Shown: piece after piece, positions 25,258 through 34,183 of the stretch
Layout of the letters: each line of letters begins with the position of its first letter
Numbering within the stretch: position 1 is the stretch's first letter
From: an uncultured Oscillospiraceae bacterium
GTDB lineage: Bacteria > Bacillota > Clostridia > Oscillospirales > Oscillospiraceae
Direction: 5' to 3'
Length of the DNA stretch: 64,000 bases
Assembly: GCA_947626315.1 (NCBI GenBank)
Contig: CANQRQ010000008.1
Coordinates: 28,771 to 92,770 of the forward strand
The notes under the pieces: model-generated
Seen by the model: only the letters and a program-made list of their open reading frames with translations
What the model was told of the DNA's origin: nothing
The model's database searches: none
Program-made: the position numbers and the translations under genes

Positions 25258-26232
25258 TCAGAAACGGAGGTCAGTGATCCCGAAATACTTTTCCGCGAAA
25301 TCCACCTGGGAGACCCGGAACTCCCGGCCCCGCAGATAGTTCAGGGGCCCGGCGTCCGTGGGGAAATCAAAGCAAAGCCTGTAGGAATAGAGGGCCTGGC
25401 GCTTCTCCCCAAAATCCCGGTTGAAGCGCTCGCTGCCGTATTTCCCATCCCCCAGCAGGGGCCAGCCTGCGTGGGCCATCTGTACCCGGATCTGATGGGT
25501 GCGGCCGGTGAGCAGGCGGCACTCCACCAGGGAGAGGGAGCCCTTGACCGCCAGGGTCCGGTACTCGGTCACGGCGGTTTTGGCCCCGGGCTCCGGACGT
25601 TTTTTCACGTAGACCTGGTTGCTGCCGGCGTCCTTGAACAGGAAGTTCTCCAGCCGGCCGGCGGCGGGGGAGGGCCTTCCCCGGACCGCGCAGAGGTAGT
25701 ATTTCTCGATCTCCCGGTCCCGGATCTTGTCGTTGAGGACCCGCAGGGCCGGGGCATTCTTGGCGGCGATGACGATGCCGCCGGTGTTCCGGTCGATCCG
25801 GTTGCACAGAGCGGGAACGAAGGAGGCCTCGTCCCGGGGCCGCCACTCGCCCTTTTGGGCCAGGTAAGCCTGGATGTGGGCGATCAGGGTGTTGTAGTCC
25901 CAGGTCCCGGCGCTGTGGCACAGAAGCCCCGGCTTTTTGTCCACCAGCAGGAGGTTCTCGTCCTCGTAGACGATGTTCAGCCGGGGCGTGCCCACCTTCA
26001 GCCAGGCGTTCTCCTCCCGGGGCTTTTCAAAAAACTCATCGTTGAGGTAGAGCTGCACCGTATCCCCCACGGCCAGGCGGCTGTCCCGCCGGGCGCCTTT
26101 GCCGTTGAGCTTGATGCGCTTGAGGCGGATATATTTTTGCAGCAGAGATTCCGGCAGCAGCGGCACCGCCTTGCCTACAAAGCGGTCCAGACGCTGGCCG
26201 GCGTCGTTGCTTTTGATGGTCAGTTCTCTCAT
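25258..26232 (-). CDS. RluA-family 23S rRNA pseudouridine synthase
   Basis: About 324 residues: an N-terminal S4 RNA-binding domain (LTIKSNDAGQRLDRFVGK) and a catalytic domain with the RIDRNTGG motif, where the Asp is the catalytic nucleophile. GRTHQIRVQMAHAGWPLLGDGKYG is the second family motif. Whether it acts as RluC, RluD or another member cannot be told. The ATG at 26232 is chosen because GGGGAGG precedes it; the frame extends 30 codons upstream through promoter sequence. It heads an rluA-CDF-ABC-F operon. Confidence 0.93.
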   Translation of the reverse strand: MRELTIKSNDAGQRLDRFVGKAVPLLPESLLQKYIRLKRIKLNGKGARRDSRLAVGDTVQLYLNDEFFEKPREENAWLKVGTPRLNIVYEDENLLLVDKKPGLLCHSAGTWDYNTLIAHIQAYLAQKGEWRPRDEASFVPALCNRIDRNTGGIVIAAKNAPALRVLNDKIRDREIEKYYLCAVRGRPSPAAGRLENFLFKDAGSNQVYVKKRPEPGAKTAVTEYRTLAVKGSLSLVECRLLTGRTHQIRVQMAHAGWPLLGDGKYGSERFNRDFGEKRQALYSYRLCFDFPTDAGPLNYLRGREFRVSQVDFAEKYFGITDLRF

Positions 26233-26278
26233 AAGGGCGGGAATCCTCCCCAAACAGGCAAAAAATCTTCCGATTCGG

Positions 26279-26307
26279 ATTATACTATAGAAAATTTGTG
26301 TTGACAA
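26279..26307 (-). promoter_or_regulatory. Promoter of the rluA operon
   Basis: Minus-strand TTGTCA (26307-26302), a 17-bp spacer, perfect TATAAT (26284-26279). Its -35 shares bases with the -35 of the divergent yceD promoter. Confidence 0.8.
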
Positions 26308-26329
26308 GCCTTGATCCTTCAACTATAAT
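26301..26329 (+). promoter_or_regulatory. Consensus sigma-A promoter of yceD-rpmF
   Basis: Perfect TTGACA (26301-26306), a 17-bp spacer, perfect TATAAT (26324-26329). It overlaps the divergent promoter at the -35, so the two polymerases cannot bind at once. Confidence 0.9.
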
Positions 26330-26375
26330 ATTTAGGCGACTGCGGAGATTCCCCGGCCTGTCTGCGAGGTGCGTT

Positions 26376-26867
26376 ATGCGGCTTGATCTGCGAGAGATAA
26401 TCGAAGTCCCCGGCGCGTCCGTCCCGTTTGCCTGCGAGCTGGACACGGAGCGCCTGGATTTTCCCTCCGTGCGGGGGTACAGGGCCAAGCCGAAAGCCTC
26501 GGGGCGGGTGGTCAACGAGGCGGGCATCCTCCGGCTGGAGGGGACCGTCACGGCGGAGATGACCTGCATTTGCGACCGCTGCGGAGCGGACTTTGACAGC
26601 GTGAAGGAGACCCGCGTGGACGCGGTGCTCGCGGAGGAGGACGCGGGGGACAACCCCGAGCTCTTTATTCTGGAGGGGGACGGGATCGACCTGGACGAGG
26701 TCCTGAGCACCTGCTTCATCCTGGATATGGAGACCAAGTTCCTCTGCCGGGAGGACTGCAAGGGCCTCTGTGACCGCTGCGGAAAAAACCTGAACCTGGG
26801 CCCCTGCGGATGCAGGAAACAAACCGATCCAAGATTTGCTGTGCTTGAGCAGCTTTTGGATAAGTAA
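26376..26867 (+). CDS. YceD-family protein (DUF177)
   Basis: A 163-residue DUF177 protein. The family pairs with L32 in most bacteria and is implicated in 23S rRNA maturation. Two CxxC pairs are visible (CICDRCGADFD and CREDCKGLCDRCG), with a further Cys pair at GPCGCR, suggesting zinc binding. The ATG at 26376 (MRLDLREII) is chosen with GAGGTG upstream; the frame is open further up into the promoter. rpmF follows 45 nt later. Confidence 0.92.
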   Translation: MRLDLREIIEVPGASVPFACELDTERLDFPSVRGYRAKPKASGRVVNEAGILRLEGTVTAEMTCICDRCGADFDSVKETRVDAVLAEEDAGDNPELFILEGDGIDLDEVLSTCFILDMETKFLCREDCKGLCDRCGKNLNLGPCGCRKQTDPRFAVLEQLLDK

Positions 26868-26912
26868 AGAATAAAAAGCTGCTCAGAACAGCTTGTATCA
26901 GGAGGTGTCAAC

Positions 26913-27101
26913 ATGGCAGTCCCAAAAGGAAAAGTATCCCGGCAGAGACGTGACAAGAGGCGCTCTTCCCACTGGAAGCTCACCGCTCCCAACATTATAG
27001 CGTGCCCCAACTGCGGAGCCTTCTGCATGCCTCATCGTGCCTGCAAGGCCTGCGGTCAGTACAATGGCCGCGTCGTCATCAACGTTGAGGAGAGCAAGTA
27101 A
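26913..27101 (+). CDS. rpmF: 50S ribosomal protein L32
   Basis: 62 residues starting MAVPKGKVSRQRRDKRRS, the invariant L32 opening. A zinc ribbon follows (CPNCGAF ... CKACGQY). CAGGAGGTG precedes the ATG. It is the zinc-binding form of L32 and is followed at once by a terminator. Confidence 0.97.
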   Translation: MAVPKGKVSRQRRDKRRSSHWKLTAPNIIACPNCGAFCMPHRACKACGQYNGRVVINVEESK

Positions 27102-27109
27102 AAATGCTC

Positions 27110-27139
27110 AAGGAGGAGAGGGAAGCCTTTCCTCCTTTT
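27110..27139 (+). terminator. Terminator after rpmF
   Basis: AAGGAGGA pairs with TCCTCCTT across a 12-nt loop and runs into TTTT. It begins 9 nt after the rpmF stop and separates it from the DUF512 gene. Confidence 0.75.
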
Positions 27140-27184
27140 GCTTTGACTGAACAACGCTTACAGCTTTTATTTTATGGGGCGGTT

Positions 27185-28552
27185 ATGAGAGAGCAGAACA
27201 TCATCAAATCCATAGACCGGGACAGCCCCCTGCGGCACAAAGCCCACGCGGGGGACCGGCTCCTTTCCATCAACGGCCATCCGATCCTGGACGTGCTGGA
27301 CTATAAGTTCTACGCCTACGACCCGGCGCTGGAGGTCCGTCTCCGGCGGCCGGACGGGGAGGAGATCACGGTCCGGGTGCGCAAGGACGTGGGCGGGGAC
27401 CTGGGGCTGGATTTCGAGAGCTACCTGATGGACGCGCCCCGCTCCTGCGCCAACCGCTGTGTGTTCTGCTTTATCGACCAGCTGCCCAAGGGCATGCGCC
27501 CCACCTTATATTTTAAAGACGACGACGCCCGGCTCAGCTTCCTGCTGGGCAACTACATCACCCTCACCAATCTCTCCCCCCGGGAGATCGAGCGGATCAT
27601 CGCCCTGCACGTGAGCCCGGTGAACGTCTCGGTCCACACCACCAATCCGGAGCTGCGGGCGCAGATGCTCCGCAATCCCCGGGCCGGTGAGGGCCTGGCC
27701 GTCATGCGCCGCCTGGCGGAGGCCGGCATCACCATGAACTGCCAGATCGTATGCTGCCCCGGCCTCAACGATGGGGAGGAGCTGCTGCGCAGCATGCGGG
27801 ATCTGGCGGCGCTGTACCCGGCGGTGCGGACCGTCTCCGTGGTCCCAGTGGGGCTGACGAAGTTCCGGGAGGGCCTGACGCCGCTGCAGGGCTTCAGCCC
27901 GGCCCACGCCGCCGGGACCATCGACCTGGTGGACGGCTTCGGGGACGAGTGCCTGGCCCGCCTGGGCAGCCGGATCTTCTTCTGCGGGGACGAGTTCTAT
28001 CTCAAGGCCGGGCGGGAGCTGCCGGAGGACGCCTATTACGAGGACTATGTGCAGCTGGAAAACGGCGTGGGGATGCTGCGCCTGCTGGAGACGGAGTTTG
28101 TCTCCGCCCTCCGGCTGGGCGGGGAGCCGGACGGGCGCCCCTTCTCTATCGCCACCGGCACCGCCGCGGCGCCCCTTTTCCGCCGTCTGCTGGCCCTGGC
28201 CCGGGAGAAGTACGGCACTCTACGGGGAGAGATCTTCCCCGTGGTCAATGACTTTTTCGGGCCGGAGATCAATGTGACGGGGCTCGTCACCGGCGGCGAC
28301 CTGATCCGGCAGCTGCGGGGGCAGCCCCTAGGCGAGCGGCTGCTGATCTCCTGGAACATGCTGCGCCGCCAGGAGCAGGATTTTCTGGACGATGTGACGC
28401 TGGAGGAGGCCTCTGCGGCCCTGGGGGTCCCGGTGATCCCTGTGGAGCAGGACGGCTTCGCCCTTTTTGACGCCATGTGCGGCGTCCTGCCGGAGCTGCC
28501 GCCGCCTGTCCGGGAGGAGAGCGGCGAGGCGTTTTACCGGTATAATTTATAG
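27185..28552 (+). CDS. DUF512 radical-SAM/PDZ protein
   Basis: About 455 residues. The N-terminal PDZ-like segment reads HKAHAGDRLLSINGHPILDVLDY. A radical-SAM domain follows with CxxxCxxC in SCANRCVFCFIDQLPKGMR, then the DUF512 C-terminal domain. The family is conserved in Clostridia beside der, as here (11 nt apart); its reaction is unknown. The ATG at 27185 (MREQNII) is preferred because the upstream part of the frame crosses the rpmF terminator. A weak promoter may begin with TTGACT at 27143. Confidence 0.9.
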   Translation: MREQNIIKSIDRDSPLRHKAHAGDRLLSINGHPILDVLDYKFYAYDPALEVRLRRPDGEEITVRVRKDVGGDLGLDFESYLMDAPRSCANRCVFCFIDQLPKGMRPTLYFKDDDARLSFLLGNYITLTNLSPREIERIIALHVSPVNVSVHTTNPELRAQMLRNPRAGEGLAVMRRLAEAGITMNCQIVCCPGLNDGEELLRSMRDLAALYPAVRTVSVVPVGLTKFREGLTPLQGFSPAHAAGTIDLVDGFGDECLARLGSRIFFCGDEFYLKAGRELPEDAYYEDYVQLENGVGMLRLLETEFVSALRLGGEPDGRPFSIATGTAAAPLFRRLLALAREKYGTLRGEIFPVVNDFFGPEINVTGLVTGGDLIRQLRGQPLGERLLISWNMLRRQEQDFLDDVTLEEASAALGVPVIPVEQDGFALFDAMCGVLPELPPPVREESGEAFYRYNL

Positions 28553-28563
28553 GGAGGAAAACA

Positions 28564-29889
28564 ATGGCAAGACCTCTTGTAGCGATCGTTGGCAGGCCCA
28601 ACGTGGGAAAATCCATGCTGTTCAACCGGCTGACGGGGCAGCGGCTGGCCATCGTAGAGGATACGCCCGGCGTCACCCGGGACCGGCTCTATGCCGAGTG
28701 CGAGTGGCGGGGGCGGAAATTTGATATTGTAGACACCGGCGGCATCGAGCCTCAGACGGACAGCGAGATCCTGCTCTTTATGCGGGAGCAGGCCCAGATC
28801 GCCATCCGCACGGCCACGGTGATCGTGCTGGTGACGGACCTGCGCACCGGCGTCACCGCGGCGGACAAGGACGTGGCCAATCTGCTGCTCCGGTCCAAAA
28901 AGCCCGTGGTGCTGGCGGTGAATAAGGCCGACTCCACCGGCGACACCGACCCGGGGGTATATGAATTCTATTCCCTGGGCTTGGGGGACCCGATCCCCGT
29001 CTCCGCCGTCCACGGCCACGGGACCGGCGACCTGCTGGACGAGTGCATGAAAGCCTTCCCGCCGGAGGCGGAGGAGGAAGAGGAAGACGACCGGATCAAG
29101 GTGGCCGTTATCGGCAAGCCCAACGTGGGCAAATCCTCCCTGGTAAACGCCATTTTGGGGGAGAAGCGGGTGATCGTCAGCGACGTGGCAGGCACCACCC
29201 GGGACGCGGTGGACACCGCCCTGGAGAACAAGTACGGCCGCTACGTTTTTATCGACACCGCCGGCATCCGCCGCAAGTCCCGGGTGGACGAGCGGGTGGA
29301 GAAATTCTCTGTGCTGCGTGCGCAGATGGCGATCCAGCGGGCCGACGTGTGCCTGATCATGATCGACGCCCGGGACGGGGTCACCGAGCAGGACACCAAG
29401 ATCGCCGGCCTTGCCCATGAGGCGGGGAAGGCCAGCATTGTGGTGGTCAACAAGTGGGACCTGCTGGAAAAAGAGACGGGCACCATGGAGAAGATGCGCA
29501 AGGACGTGATGCGGGATCTGAGCTTCATGAGCTACGCGCCGGTGCTCTTTATCTCCGCCCTCACCGGGCAGCGCGTGGAACGGATCTTTGAGCTGATCAA
29601 CTTTGCCAACGATCAGAGCAATATGCGCATCAGCACCGGCATGCTCAACAACGTCCTGGCCGACGCCCAGGCCCGGGTACAGCCCCCCACGGACAAGGGA
29701 CGCCGCCTGAAGATCTACTACATGACCCAGACCGGCATCAAGCCCCCCACCTTCGTGATCTTCTGCAACTCCCGGGAGCTTTTCCACTTTTCCTATCAGC
29801 GGTATCTGGAGAACCAGATCCGGGCCGTGTTCGGCCTGGAGGGGACGCCGGTCCGGATCATTATACGGCAGAAAGGGGATAAGGAATGA
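28564..29889 (+). CDS. der: Ribosome biogenesis GTPase Der (EngA)
   Basis: A 441-residue tandem GTPase needed for 50S assembly. The first G domain has GRPNVGKSMLFN, DTGGIE and NKAD; the second has GKPNVGKSSLVN, DTAGIR and NKWD. A C-terminal KH-like domain ends the protein. TAGGGAGGAAAAC precedes the ATG. It overlaps the start of the next (plsY-like) gene by 4 nt. Confidence 0.97.
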   Translation: MARPLVAIVGRPNVGKSMLFNRLTGQRLAIVEDTPGVTRDRLYAECEWRGRKFDIVDTGGIEPQTDSEILLFMREQAQIAIRTATVIVLVTDLRTGVTAADKDVANLLLRSKKPVVLAVNKADSTGDTDPGVYEFYSLGLGDPIPVSAVHGHGTGDLLDECMKAFPPEAEEEEEDDRIKVAVIGKPNVGKSSLVNAILGEKRVIVSDVAGTTRDAVDTALENKYGRYVFIDTAGIRRKSRVDERVEKFSVLRAQMAIQRADVCLIMIDARDGVTEQDTKIAGLAHEAGKASIVVVNKWDLLEKETGTMEKMRKDVMRDLSFMSYAPVLFISALTGQRVERIFELINFANDQSNMRISTGMLNNVLADAQARVQPPTDKGRRLKIYYMTQTGIKPPTFVIFCNSRELFHFSYQRYLENQIRAVFGLEGTPVRIIIRQKGDKE

Positions 29890-30533
29890 CCGCCTATTGG
29901 ATTTTACTGCTCCTCACGGCTCTGATTGCCTATCTCTTCGGCAGTCTGCGGTCCGTGGTGATCGCGTCAAACTTTGTCTTTCACAGGAGCCTGCTCCGGT
30001 TGGGGAAGGGAAACGTGTGGCTGTCCAATTTCCGCCGGATCTACGGTCTGGGCGGCTTCATCAGGCTGGGGCTGGTGGAGCTGGTAAAGGACCTGCTGCC
30101 CATTCTGATCGGCGGCTGGCTGCTGAGCATCAAGGGGCACGCCCTGCCCGGCCGTGCCTTTGCCGGCTTCTGTGTGGTGCTGGGCGGGCTCTACCCTCTC
30201 TTCTACGGCTTCAAAGGCGGCCACGCGGTGCTGCCCATGGTGATCGCCGCGTTCAGCGTGGACACTTCCCTGGGAATCGCGGTGGGGGTCACCGCGGCGG
30301 CGGGCACCTGGTTTTCCAAATATGAATCCCTGGGCGCCATCATCGGTGCGCTGATCCTGATCGCCGCCTCCATCCTGGTGGTGGATGACCGGGCGGCCGG
30401 CGAGGTCTGCATCGTCACAGGCTGCCTGGTCCTGTTCAAGCATATCCCCGCGTTTCTCCGGCTCCTCACAGGCCGGGAACAGAAGTTCAGCTTGGAAGAG
30501 GATATCTCCTATAAATTTGACGAGAAATTTTGA
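29886..30533 (+). CDS. Divergent PlsY-like acyltransferase
   Basis: A 215-residue polytopic protein of the PlsY family, which transfers acyl groups from acyl-phosphate to glycerol-3-phosphate. The key motif GSGNxGATN of true PlsY is replaced by GKGNVWLSN, and the motif-2 region reads FKGGHAV rather than xGGKGV. Catalytic competence is therefore doubtful, or the acceptor differs. A canonical paralogue is at 44709-45350. The der-plsY neighbourhood is normal for Firmicutes. The start overlaps the der stop. Confidence 0.75.
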   Translation: MTAYWILLLLTALIAYLFGSLRSVVIASNFVFHRSLLRLGKGNVWLSNFRRIYGLGGFIRLGLVELVKDLLPILIGGWLLSIKGHALPGRAFAGFCVVLGGLYPLFYGFKGGHAVLPMVIAAFSVDTSLGIAVGVTAAAGTWFSKYESLGAIIGALILIAASILVVDDRAAGEVCIVTGCLVLFKHIPAFLRLLTGREQKFSLEEDISYKFDEKF

Positions 30534-30557
30534 GAAAAAGAAAAAAGAGGTGCGTGC

Positions 30558-32126
30558 ATGAGAGCCAGATTTGGTGAGCTGGTGCAATCCCTGTTTTTTC
30601 GTCTGTATCTGGTGACGGCCGCGGCGGTGTTCGCGCTGGTCCTGCTGCTGCGGGACGGGACGAACTATGGCTGTAAAATAAGCTTGGCCCTGCCGGGCTG
30701 GCTGCTGCTTTTGGCAGGGATTGCCGGGGCGCTCATTCTGACCTGGGCCTTTGCGCTTATACGCCGGCGAAGCGGCCTGGAAAAGCGCCTGACCGCCGTC
30801 CGCCCCGGGGCGATATTCCTCCTGCTGTTTCTGGCGCAGCTCTATGTGTGCTATAACTGCTATTTTGAAACAGGCTGGGACGTTGGGATGGTGATGAACT
30901 ATGCCAAATGGCTTGCGGACGGCTATTTGATCGAATGGTCGGACGTCTATCTGCCCCGCTATTTAAACAACGCCCTGATCACCTGGCTGTTCTCCCTGTT
31001 CATCCGTGTCAGCCGGTACATCGGCGTTCTGGATGTGGAGCTGAGCCCTTATATGGCGGTGATCACGGTCCAGTGCGCCCTGTCCTCCACGGCGGGCTGG
31101 CTGGTGTTCCGCTCGGCCCAGCGGCTCTGGAAGAGCGACAGCGCCGCCTGGGGCGCGGCGCTGCTGTATATCGCGCTGGTGGGGCTGTCCCCCTGGCTGA
31201 TGATCCCCTATTCCGACTCTATGGGTCTGTTCTTTCCGATCCTGGCCTTTTGGCTGTACCTCTCCGTCAAAGACAGCCGCCATCCGGCGCTCTGCTGGAC
31301 GGCGCTCGGCGCCGCGGCCTACATGGGCTACCGGGTCAAGCCCCAGTGCGTGATCTGCGTCATTGCCATTCTTTTGGTGGAGGGCGCAGCCTGGCTGGAG
31401 GAAAAGAAGCTCCTGGCGGGCCTGCGCCGCAGGGCGGCCTGCCTGGCCGGCTTTGCCACAGCTTTCTGCGCCGGCGCCCTGCTCTTTTACCAGGTGGTTT
31501 TGCCCTCCATGAACGTCACGCCCAACAAGGACCTGGCCTACAGCCCGGCGCACTTCTTTATGATGGGCCTGAACGACACGACGGACGGCGTTTATTCCGG
31601 TGATGATGATAAGCTGTCGGTCAGCATATCCACGGCGGAAGAGCGCAGACAGGTCAATCTGGAGGTGGCGGCCCAGCGGATCAAGGACTATGGCCCCTTG
31701 GGCCTGCTGCGGCACACCGTCCGGAAAACTCTGGTGAATTTCGGGGACGGCAGTTTTGCCTGGGGCGTGGAAGGGGATACCTTCAGGGCCGTATTTGAAC
31801 CCAAAAACCGCTTCGCCTCGCCCCTGCTGAGAAATCTGTACTACCCAAACGCCCCCTGGTGCAGGCTGTTTCTGCACTGGGCGCAGACGGTCTGGCTGCT
31901 GACCCTGTGTGCGCCGCTGGGGCTGTTCTGCCTGAAACGGCGGGATCTGGACAAGGAGACTTTGGTGCTGATGCTGTCGGTCTTTGGCCTGACCCTGTTT
32001 GAGACGCTGTTTGAGGCCCGGGCCCGGTATCTCTACACCTATGCGCCCTACTTTGTTCTGCTGGCAGTGGCCGGCTGGCGCTGCGGCCGGCAGAAGCTCC
32101 GTCTATTAAGAGAGAAAAGAGATTAG
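30558..32126 (+). CDS. Polytopic membrane glycosyltransferase-like protein, tandem copy 1
   Basis: A 522-residue protein with about ten or more hydrophobic helices, resembling GT-C/GT39-type lipid-linked sugar transferases. An early loop with CYNCYFETGWDVGMVMNYA is where such enzymes hold their catalytic Asp. Its N-terminal 30 residues (QSLFFRLYLVTAAAVFALVLL) and last 65 are almost identical to the next gene; the middle is more diverged. AAGAGGTG precedes the ATG. The donor and acceptor are unknown. Confidence 0.7.
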   Translation: MRARFGELVQSLFFRLYLVTAAAVFALVLLLRDGTNYGCKISLALPGWLLLLAGIAGALILTWAFALIRRRSGLEKRLTAVRPGAIFLLLFLAQLYVCYNCYFETGWDVGMVMNYAKWLADGYLIEWSDVYLPRYLNNALITWLFSLFIRVSRYIGVLDVELSPYMAVITVQCALSSTAGWLVFRSAQRLWKSDSAAWGAALLYIALVGLSPWLMIPYSDSMGLFFPILAFWLYLSVKDSRHPALCWTALGAAAYMGYRVKPQCVICVIAILLVEGAAWLEEKKLLAGLRRRAACLAGFATAFCAGALLFYQVVLPSMNVTPNKDLAYSPAHFFMMGLNDTTDGVYSGDDDKLSVSISTAEERRQVNLEVAAQRIKDYGPLGLLRHTVRKTLVNFGDGSFAWGVEGDTFRAVFEPKNRFASPLLRNLYYPNAPWCRLFLHWAQTVWLLTLCAPLGLFCLKRRDLDKETLVLMLSVFGLTLFETLFEARARYLYTYAPYFVLLAVAGWRCGRQKLRLLREKRD

Positions 32127-32150
32127 TCGAAAAGAAAGCGGGTATTTCGG

Positions 32151-33701
32151 TTGAGAAGCAAGATCGGAGAATTTCTGCAATCGCTGTTCTTTCGGTTGTA
32201 TTTGGTGACCGCTGCGGCGGTTTTCGCGTTGGTCCTGCTGCTGCGGGACAGGGTGGATTTCCACTATAAGAGCAGCCAACTGGCGCCAACCTGGAGCTTG
32301 TTCCTGCTGGCGCTGCTGGCCGCAGTGCTCATAAGCCTCCTGATCCGGGTCCTGCGGAACAGGCTGAAGGCGCCTGTCCATCCGGCTCTGTTTTTCCTCC
32401 TCCTGTTTTTCGTACAGGTGTATATCTGCTACAACTGCTATTCCCGATCTACGTGGGATGTGGAACAGGTGATCTATTATTCCCGGATCCTGGCAGATGG
32501 GTTTCGGGAGGAGTGGTATACCTTTTATTTTCAGAAATATATGAACAACACCTTCCTGGCCTGGTTTTTCTCTCTGGTGATCCGGATAGACAGGTATATC
32601 GGTGTTCTCGACGTGGAACCGGACTCCTATATGGCGCTTCTTACTGTGCAGTGTTTACTCTCTTCGCTGGCGGGATATCTGATCTACCGGACGGCCCTTC
32701 GGCTGTGGAATGACTCCTGCGCCGCGTGGGGCGCGGCGCTGCTGTTTGTGCTCCTGGCCGGCCTCTCTCCCTGGCTGATGGTGCCCTATTCGGATTCCAT
32801 GGGGATTTTGATCCCTATTCTGGTTCTCTGGCTATACAGCTCTGTGAGAAACAGCCGCCACCCGGCGCTCAAGTGGGCGGCGATCGGCGCGGCGGCCTAT
32901 TGGGGCTATCGGATCAAGCCCCAGTGTATGATCTGCGTGATTGCCATTGTACTCATTGAAGGGGCGGAGCTGCTGCGCAGCAGGAAAGAGCAGCTGGCCC
33001 TGTTCAGGCGTTTCCGCAGCGCGGCCGCTTTCCTTGCCGCCGTCTGTGTCAGCGCCTTGGTTTTCTCTCAGGTGATTCTGCCCTATATGCACATAGAGCG
33101 GAACAGAAACTTTGAATTTGGCCCCACTCACTTTTTCATGATGGGGCTGAGCGACGAGAGTGACGGCGGCTACCACTGGGACGATGTGGAGTTTTCCGGC
33201 GGCATATGGGATGCCGACGAAAGGGCCAAGGCGGAGCTTCAGGTGGCGGCTCAGCGGATCAGGGACTACGGCCCCTTGGGGCTGCTGCGGCATATCGGAC
33301 GGAAAACCCTGGTGAATTTTGGGGACGGCAGCTTTGCCTGGCAGGTGGAAGGCCTTTCTGCGGCGGATTCTGAGCCAAAGAACAGATTTATCTCGCCGCT
33401 TCTCCGAAATTACTTCTATAAGGAGGGCGAATATGTTGAGCTGTTTTTGACCTGGGCGCAGACGGTCTGGCTCTTTACGCTGTTTGCCCCGCTGGGGCTG
33501 TTCTGCCTGAAACGGCGGGACCTGGACAAGGAGACTTTGGCGCTGATGCTGTCGGTCTTTGGCCTGACCCTGTTTGAGACGCTGTTTGAGGCCCGGGCCC
33601 GGTATCTCTTCACCTACACGCCCTATTTTGTCCTGCTGGCAGCGGCCGGCTGGCGCTGCGGCCGGCAGAAGCTCCGTACGCTCCGGCAAAAGGCGATATA
33701 A
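32151..33701 (+). CDS. Polytopic membrane glycosyltransferase-like protein, tandem copy 2
   Basis: A 516-residue paralogue of the preceding gene, 24 nt downstream, with a TTG start (TTGAGAAGC). It shows the same topology, CYNCYSRSTWDVEQVIYYS in the corresponding loop, and PYSDSMGILIPIL and SHRIKPQC-type segments matching copy 1. The final part (from about 33485) matches copy 1 almost base for base, pointing to recent duplication or gene conversion. It ends in a strong terminator. Confidence 0.7.
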   Translation: MRSKIGEFLQSLFFRLYLVTAAAVFALVLLLRDRVDFHYKSSQLAPTWSLFLLALLAAVLISLLIRVLRNRLKAPVHPALFFLLLFFVQVYICYNCYSRSTWDVEQVIYYSRILADGFREEWYTFYFQKYMNNTFLAWFFSLVIRIDRYIGVLDVEPDSYMALLTVQCLLSSLAGYLIYRTALRLWNDSCAAWGAALLFVLLAGLSPWLMVPYSDSMGILIPILVLWLYSSVRNSRHPALKWAAIGAAAYWGYRIKPQCMICVIAIVLIEGAELLRSRKEQLALFRRFRSAAAFLAAVCVSALVFSQVILPYMHIERNRNFEFGPTHFFMMGLSDESDGGYHWDDVEFSGGIWDADERAKAELQVAAQRIRDYGPLGLLRHIGRKTLVNFGDGSFAWQVEGLSAADSEPKNRFISPLLRNYFYKEGEYVELFLTWAQTVWLFTLFAPLGLFCLKRRDLDKETLALMLSVFGLTLFETLFEARARYLFTYTPYFVLLAAAGWRCGRQKLRTLRQKAI

Positions 33702-33709
33702 CAGAAAAA

Positions 33710-33736
33710 CCTCCGGAACATTCCGGAGGCTTTTTC
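33710..33736. terminator. Bidirectional terminator
   Basis: CCTCCGGAA (33710-33718) pairs with TTCCGGAGG (33721-33729), flanked by AAAAA on the left and TTTTT on the right. It serves the glycosyltransferase operon on the plus strand and the PNPO-fold gene plus repeat copy B on the minus strand. Confidence 0.88.
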
Positions 33737-33784
33737 ATGGTTGGGCGGTACGCCTGATTAAAATCAGACTGCAAACAAAGTTTC

Positions 33785-34183
33785 TTGCCTTCGCCGCGGA
33801 GCGGCGAAAAAGAATTAAATCGTTTTTGAGGCAGCTTTGCCGCCTCAAAAACACTCTAAGGCGAGCCACGTCGGCAGAAGCTCCATTCATCCGCTTCCGG
33901 CTAAAGCCGAAAGCTCATTCACGCCGCTCTGCCTCCTCTCAAAACCAAAGCAAATGCTTTGGTTTTGCTAAGGAAGAACAAGGCTGTCCGCCGATTTTGC
34001 CGTGCTTGCGCGGCAAAATGGCGCTACAGCGTTGTTCTGACGCCGCGCCGACCAAACGGGGCGAAGCCCCTGCGACCTGTGCCCTTTGGGTATAAGCGCG
34101 AGTGCCTCAAATGCGAGCCCAGCGCCGTGCCCTTGGGCACAAGCGGGTCGCATTTGAAGCGTGTCGCCTTTTGCGACACGCTC
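33785..34183. repeat. Dispersed stem-loop repeat, copy B
   Basis: Nearly identical to 22072-22455 in the same orientation. Scattered substitutions and an insertion of about 20 bp near 34077-34098 distinguish them. It carries the same hairpins, and compensating changes are limited because most stems are unchanged. Like copy A it begins directly at the stop of a minus-strand gene and lies before that gene's terminator. Confidence 0.85.
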
